A stretch of 64,000 nucleotides of DNA, taken from Halomonas alkaliantarctica. GTDB lineage: Bacteria > Pseudomonadota > Gammaproteobacteria > Pseudomonadales > Halomonadaceae. A program made the position numbers and the translations under genes. Below, in pieces: positions 59,923-64,000 of this stretch (positions are counted from its first letter, which is position 1; the number at the start of each line of letters is the position of its first letter). Below the pieces are notes generated by a model. The model did not search any database, was not told where the DNA came from, and saw only the letters and a program-made list of their open reading frames with translations. The stretch is from the NCBI RefSeq assembly GCF_029854215.1, contig NZ_CP122961.1:3844001-3908000 (forward strand), written 5' to 3'.

Positions 59923-61395
59923 TCAGGCCTTGGCTTTCATAAGCTGCTGGCGAACCGTAATCACGATTACGAATACCGCCAGCGAGGCGAACAGCCAGGT
60001 AATGGGTGATGAAACCAGAATGCTCGGATCTCCTCTGGACATGGCAAGGGCACGGCGGAGGTTCTCCTCCAACATTGGCCCCAGGATAAAGGCAATCAAA
60101 AACGGTGCGGCTGGGATTGCGAACAAGAACATGAAGAATCCGAACACGCCCATGGCCAGTAGCACGATGACGTCGTACATACTGTTGGAAATCGAGAAGA
60201 TGCCAAATAGGCACAGAATCAGCACGATGGGTGCCATTAGCCCCGGAGGAATCCGCGAAATGTGCGAGAAAAAGCGCATAGTGGCTTTGCCAGCGCCGAA
60301 CAGCAGTACCGACGAGAACAGCATGCCAATAAATAACATGTAGACCTCGTGGAGGTTGGTCTCAAACAGCATAGGCCCCGGTGTCAGGCCGTGGATCATA
60401 AAGGCGCCCAACATCACCCCGGTGATCACATCACCTGGCACGCCCAAGGCAAGAAGCGGGATCATGGTCGAGCCGCAGCAGCCATTATTAGCTGACTCAG
60501 AAGCGGCAATGCCCTCGATCTCGCCTTTACCAAAATTTTCGCCGTTCTTGGAGCTGCGCTGTGCCTCCCCATAGGAAGAAAACGCCGCCGCTGAGGGTCC
60601 AATACCGGGAATTGCCCCCATGACCACACCAATCATGCTGCCTTTAAGCATTGATTTTAGAGAACGGCGAAATTCCTCACGGGTAACCCGATTGTCGCCC
60701 AATTGCATGGCCTTCTGGGTCCCCGTATTGCGAAATACCACTATTTTGAGCAGCTCGGGAATCGCGAACAGCCCAATCAACACCGGAGCCACGGCTAGTC
60801 CACCCCGCATATCCAAAGTGAGATCGAAACGGAAGGAGCCGTACATATCCTCGCCAACGGTGGCTAACAGCAGTCCCAGGCAAGCAGATACTAGACCCAG
60901 AATAAGCGAGCGCCCCGAGACGCCGGACACCGTAGTCAGCGCGAACACCATTAGCATAAAGTACTCAGGCGGTCCGATTCGCAATGCAAGTAGGGCAAGT
61001 GGTGCAGCAATAAAGATCAACGAGATGTTAGAAATAAAGTCGCCCATACACGACGAGTAGAGCGCCATGTTAAGTGCTTTGCCAGCCTTACCCTGGCGGG
61101 CTAGCGGGTAACCATCCAAGGTGGTACAAGCTGCTGAGGCGGTACCGGGTGTCTTGATTAGAATCGCTGAAACAGAGCCGCCGTAAGTCGACCCCTTATA
61201 GAGCGCGACCAGCAGCAGAATGCTGGGGATTGGTTGCATATAAAAGGTGAATGGCAGCGCCAGCGTTACGGCCATAGTCCCAGTCATGCCAGGGATGGCT
61301 CCGATGATCACGCCGCCCCAGATACCCGCGGCCATGATCAGGAAATTTTCGATCGTTGCGACTGCCTGAAAGGCAATCAACAGGTCATTGAGCAT
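59923..61395 (-). CDS. tctA: Tripartite tricarboxylate transporter large permease (TctA)
   Basis: 490-aa membrane protein with about eleven helices. The TctA signature IIGAIPGMTGTMAVTLALPF lies near residue 30, and its repeat GVVMGAIPGIGPSAAAFSSY near 270; YKGSTYGGSVSAILIKTPGT follows the first. The ATG at 61395 has AGGA nine bases before; a longer frame from 61521 would overlap tctB by about 100 bp with a non-membrane leader and is rejected. It lies 28 bp after tctB. Confidence 0.93.
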   Translation of the reverse strand: MLNDLLIAFQAVATIENFLIMAAGIWGGVIIGAIPGMTGTMAVTLALPFTFYMQPIPSILLLVALYKGSTYGGSVSAILIKTPGTASAACTTLDGYPLARQGKAGKALNMALYSSCMGDFISNISLIFIAAPLALLALRIGPPEYFMLMVFALTTVSGVSGRSLILGLVSACLGLLLATVGEDMYGSFRFDLTLDMRGGLAVAPVLIGLFAIPELLKIVVFRNTGTQKAMQLGDNRVTREEFRRSLKSMLKGSMIGVVMGAIPGIGPSAAAFSSYGEAQRSSKNGENFGKGEIEGIAASESANNGCCGSTMIPLLALGVPGDVITGVMLGAFMIHGLTPGPMLFETNLHEVYMLFIGMLFSSVLLFGAGKATMRFFSHISRIPPGLMAPIVLILCLFGIFSISNSMYDVIVLLAMGVFGFFMFLFAIPAAPFLIAFILGPMLEENLRRALAMSRGDPSILVSSPITWLFASLAVFVIVITVRQQLMKAKA

Positions 61396-61423
61396 GGTGA
61401 TGGTTCCTGTAATGCGCGGTGCG

Positions 61424-61927
61424 TTAGAGGCCAAACGCTCTAAGCAAAGTGCCGGCAGGGAAGCGCGTATTGAGCGCGTTGGAGAAGAACAGATAGAGCA
61501 AAAGCGGGAGCACCACGGCAACGCTCAGCGATATCCATTTATGGCGCCAGTAGCCTGTCATTACGAGTACCGCCCCAAGAAGTAAGATACAGGCCAGAAG
61601 AAAGCCAAGCAGCTCGACAGCAATCACGAACACCGCGAAAGCCAGTACTGCCAAGCCGAAACGTGCCAGCAATGTCCTTAATGGTGTATTGCCACGGATC
61701 TCACTGGCCGAGTCAGGGTCGGCGATTGCCTCGGTTTTCTTCGATAGCGACAGGCCAAGCAACAGTAGGCCGAGCACCATTCCAAGCATCGAGACTACCC
61801 GCGGCCACATATCCGGGGGTGGTGCAAACCCGGGAATGAAGCTGGGGCGGGGCACATAGATAGGAATCATCACAAACAGCACAATCCCAAACAGCACCGT
61901 TACCATCACGCCGCGTGTAATACCCAT
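61424..61927 (-). CDS. tctB: Tripartite tricarboxylate transporter small permease (TctB)
   Basis: 167-aa membrane protein with four helices, fitting TctB: helix 1 (about 5-24), the PGFAPPPDMWPRVVSMLGMV stretch with helix 2, and two more helices in the C-terminal half. GGGAGGGG lies before the ATG. It is between tctC and tctA in the operon. Confidence 0.88.
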   Translation of the reverse strand: MGITRGVMVTVLFGIVLFVMIPIYVPRPSFIPGFAPPPDMWPRVVSMLGMVLGLLLLGLSLSKKTEAIADPDSASEIRGNTPLRTLLARFGLAVLAFAVFVIAVELLGFLLACILLLGAVLVMTGYWRHKWISLSVAVVLPLLLYLFFSNALNTRFPAGTLLRAFGL

Positions 61928-61986
61928 ATGCCCCTCCCGATGCTTGTTATAGTTTTATCAGCCGGATGTCTTTTCTCCGCCACTGA

Positions 61987-62952
61987 TCACTCCAGGTAGC
62001 CAAACTCTTCGGCAAGATTACGATAGAACTCATACTGTTCCTTGGCATAAGTCGACATATCGACACTGCCGATAGTGGAGATCGAACCACGGTCTTCAGC
62101 GCGGCTCAGCCAACTATCGCTCTCCGCGACCTCTTCTAATACGCCTTCCCACGTGGTCACTACCTCATCCGGCAGGTTGGGCGGGCCATACAGCGCGCTC
62201 CAGCCAACCACTTGACCGGCCAGTTCATAGCCTAGCTCTTCAGCCGTCGGGACATCAGGCAGCGAGTCCATGCGCTCAGGTGAGTAGACCATCAGTGGGC
62301 GCATATCACCGCTCTCAATGTGCGGCATGAGTGACCCGGCAGCGATGGCCAAGAAATCAACATGCCCGCCGAGCAACGCGGTAGCCAAAGCACCACCTCC
62401 ACGGAACGGCACCAGCGTAGCCGCAGTGAGCGGATCCATGCCGGCATCGGAAAGCAGCGTCTGCACGGTAAAGCCATCAATCGCGGTCGCGCCGGAAGCC
62501 GCATAGGCCATGGCACCTGGATTGCTCTCGATTCCTTCGAGCAATTCCTCAACACTCTCGTAGGGAGAGTCTTCGGCCACCGCTAGAATCATCGGTGTGG
62601 CTTCCAACGGACCCAGGAAGGTGTACTCGTCCCAATCGACGCTACTGTTAGCATTCACCGCGGGTGACAGCGCCATACCCACGCGAGCCAGCAACAGGGT
62701 GTAACCATCGGGCTCGGCCTCCGATACAGCCCGGGCACCAGACATACCGCCAGCACCAGATTGGTTTGACACTGTAATCGGCTCGCCGAGGAACTCCCGA
62801 GCGGACTCAGCCAACGCACGGCCAGCGAGGTCGGAAGCACCACCAGGGCCATAGGGCACTACCAGAGTAACGGCTTCAGTCGGGTAGCTTTGGGCATGGG
62901 CCGTACAAGTCACCATCAGACTCACGGCGGCGAAGTTCAAGATGCGTTTCAT
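61987..62952 (-). CDS. tctC: Tripartite tricarboxylate transporter binding protein (TctC)
   Basis: 321-aa periplasmic protein of the Bug/TctC family. A signal peptide (MKRILNFAAVSLMVTCTAHA) is cut before QSYPTEAV. Family blocks are VTLVVPYGPGGASDLAGRAL, ITVSNQSGAGGMSGARAV and VPFRGGGALATALLGGHVDF. The ATG at 62952 follows GAGGAG; an in-frame start at 63012 adds a polar leader and is rejected. First gene of the operon, divergent from a LysR gene. Ligands of the family include carboxylates and amino-acid derivatives. Confidence 0.92.
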   Translation of the reverse strand: MKRILNFAAVSLMVTCTAHAQSYPTEAVTLVVPYGPGGASDLAGRALAESAREFLGEPITVSNQSGAGGMSGARAVSEAEPDGYTLLLARVGMALSPAVNANSSVDWDEYTFLGPLEATPMILAVAEDSPYESVEELLEGIESNPGAMAYAASGATAIDGFTVQTLLSDAGMDPLTAATLVPFRGGGALATALLGGHVDFLAIAAGSLMPHIESGDMRPLMVYSPERMDSLPDVPTAEELGYELAGQVVGWSALYGPPNLPDEVVTTWEGVLEEVAESDSWLSRAEDRGSISTIGSVDMSTYAKEQYEFYRNLAEEFGYLE

Positions 62953-63238
62953 TCCTGTCTCCTCGATTATTGTATCTTTCACTTCGTATAGCGCATCAGT
63001 GCGCCACGCCATACGAACATTTTCAGTATAGGAAGCTATGAATAATATTTCAATAAATCGCTTTAGTATGCATAATGGTTCTAGTCATGTAGCAAAGCTG
63101 CATGCCAGTACGCCCCATTTGAGAGCGATTTGCTTTTGAAGAAAGTGAAGTGTGGTGGCTTAAGAAGGTGTGCTTAGTAAGTAAAATTAACGAGCGCCAA
63201 CAATGTTTGGAGCGGTCTTAAAGGAGTTGGGAGAAGAA
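62953..63238. other. Divergent control region between tctC and LysR gene
   Basis: 286 bp without a gene. An AT-rich stretch with partial dyads (TGAATAATATTTCA at about 63038-63051) could be a LysR site for both promoters, but no single site stands out. Confidence 0.4.
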
Positions 63239-64000
63239 ATGAAACTTAAAGAGGTCGAAGCCTTTGATGCGTTCATGAAGCACGGCACTACCAAGGCCGC
63301 CGCCGATGCAATGGCGATTAGCCAATCGATGGTCAGCCGCCTTCTCACGGGGCTTGAGGAAGAGGTTGGCTTCACCCTATTCAAGCGAACGCGCAATCAG
63401 ATTGAACCGACCGCTGAAGCGTTCGCCTTTCATGACTCGGCGCTACGCTTAATCTCAAGCATTCGCGATACCCAGAAAGATGCCGAAGCTATCGCTAATA
63501 ACCAAATGGGCAATGTGGTGATCGCTGCACAACCGCTCTTCTGCGATACGTTTTTGCTCGATGTGGTCAAACGCTTCAAGGAGCGCCACCCGAACGTTGG
63601 CGTTCGGCTGGTCGATGTCGGAATGCAGGAACTACTCAAGATGATCGACAACAATACTTGCGATATGGCCCTGGGCATTACACTGGAAGCCGACACCTAC
63701 GGCGCCAGTGTCACCAGCCTGGCACGCTGTTCAGCTCGTTGCATCATGCATCGCAAGCACCCTCTAGCCAAACAGAAAACAGTGCCGATCAAAAGCCTAC
63801 AAAATCAGACGTTCGTCGAGTTAATGCCCGACAGCCCACTGCGATCCAGGGTCGATTACATCATGCAAACCATTGACATAAAGAGGAAGATTGCGGCCGA
63901 AATTCGTCCCATGCGTGGGGTCTGTGCGCTGGTCGACCGGGGGGTCGGCATTGCCGTTATTGACCCCATTGCGGAGCTGCTGCTGCCGGGTACTAATGTA
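63239..64000 (+). CDS. LysR-family regulator, cut by the right edge
   Basis: 254 codons are visible and the frame is open at base 64000. The N-terminal HTH (MKLKEVEAFDAFMKHGTTKA; then ISQSMVSRLLTGLEEEVGF, LFKRTRN) and most of the effector domain (GNVVIAAQPLFCDTFLLDVV; VDRGVGIAVIDP) are clear. The ATG at 63239 has GGGAG five bases before; an in-frame ATG at 63203 is possible. It is divergent from the tctCBA operon and is its likely regulator. The frame ends without a stop in this window, so only about the last 50 residues are missing. Confidence 0.9.
   Translation, partial: MKLKEVEAFDAFMKHGTTKAAADAMAISQSMVSRLLTGLEEEVGFTLFKRTRNQIEPTAEAFAFHDSALRLISSIRDTQKDAEAIANNQMGNVVIAAQPLFCDTFLLDVVKRFKERHPNVGVRLVDVGMQELLKMIDNNTCDMALGITLEADTYGASVTSLARCSARCIMHRKHPLAKQKTVPIKSLQNQTFVELMPDSPLRSRVDYIMQTIDIKRKIAAEIRPMRGVCALVDRGVGIAVIDPIAELLLPGTNV

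Overview
The window is 64 kb of a Gram-negative, moderately high-GC chromosome with dense genes and short gaps. The proteins read as gammaproteobacterial and most like Halomonas and relatives. That placement is an inference from protein character and from the mix of systems (PhoX, TRAP and tripartite tricarboxylate transporters, an RpiR-controlled inositol cluster, catalase-peroxidase, E. coli-type PntAB, many c-di-GMP enzymes); no rRNA or other marker gene is present. I saw no tRNA, rRNA, CRISPR array or prophage.

Layout. 1-6.4 kb: Tat-exported PhoX phosphatase with a Pho box, a YbaN-like membrane protein, an Lrp-type regulator divergent from ACC deaminase, a small unknown protein and the magnesium channel MgtE. 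6.4-20.9 kb: a complete myo-inositol catabolic region. The minus-strand operon encodes binding protein, permease, ATPase, a TIM-barrel isomerase-like protein, IolC fused to a DUF2090 domain, IolD, IolE, IolA and a second Gfo/Idh/MocA dehydrogenase. The plus-strand arm encodes an RpiR-type regulator, IolG and IolB. Two GGAA-N6-TTCC dyads sit in the divergent gap, one on the predicted operon promoter. 20.9-26.2 kb: TSUP and EamA transporters, a HAD phosphatase and a large GAF/PAS/GGDEF/EAL protein. 26.4-34 kb: a TRAP transporter divergent from pxpABC (5-oxoprolinase), then a sodium:solute symporter with a two-helix partner. 34-37.5 kb: KatG and an aldo/keto reductase.

37.6-40.5 kb is an AT-rich accessory patch: a decayed IS30-family element, a small membrane protein, and a Wzz-like chain-length determinant whose reading frame is broken at a run of seven T. 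40.5-48 kb: an MsbA-like ABC exporter, PntAB, and a LysR regulator divergent from agmatinase SpeB, followed by a metY pseudogene. 48-57.2 kb: an unknown membrane protein, an EAL protein with degenerate GGDEF, a NYN-domain protein, NADP-type glutamate dehydrogenase, Rnk, a homocysteine S-methyltransferase paired with an MFS carrier, and a PAS-GGDEF cyclase. 57.4-64 kb: a five-gene minus-strand operon (TctC, TctB, TctA, ArgE-like deacylase, carbamoylase/allantoate amidohydrolase-like enzyme) with a divergent LysR gene that runs off the right edge.

The main theme is uptake and breakdown of small organic compounds, with each transporter next to its enzymes and usually a local regulator: inositols (ABC plus iol), probably 5-oxoproline (TRAP plus pxpABC), probably N-acyl or N-carbamoyl amino acids (TTT plus two M20 hydrolases), agmatine-type guanidines (LysR plus SpeB) and ACC (Lrp plus AcdS). 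I found no clearly new defence or mobile system. The most notable items are the poly-T frameshift in the Wzz-like gene, the inositol operators, and the two transporter-enzyme modules whose substrates can be predicted but not proved.
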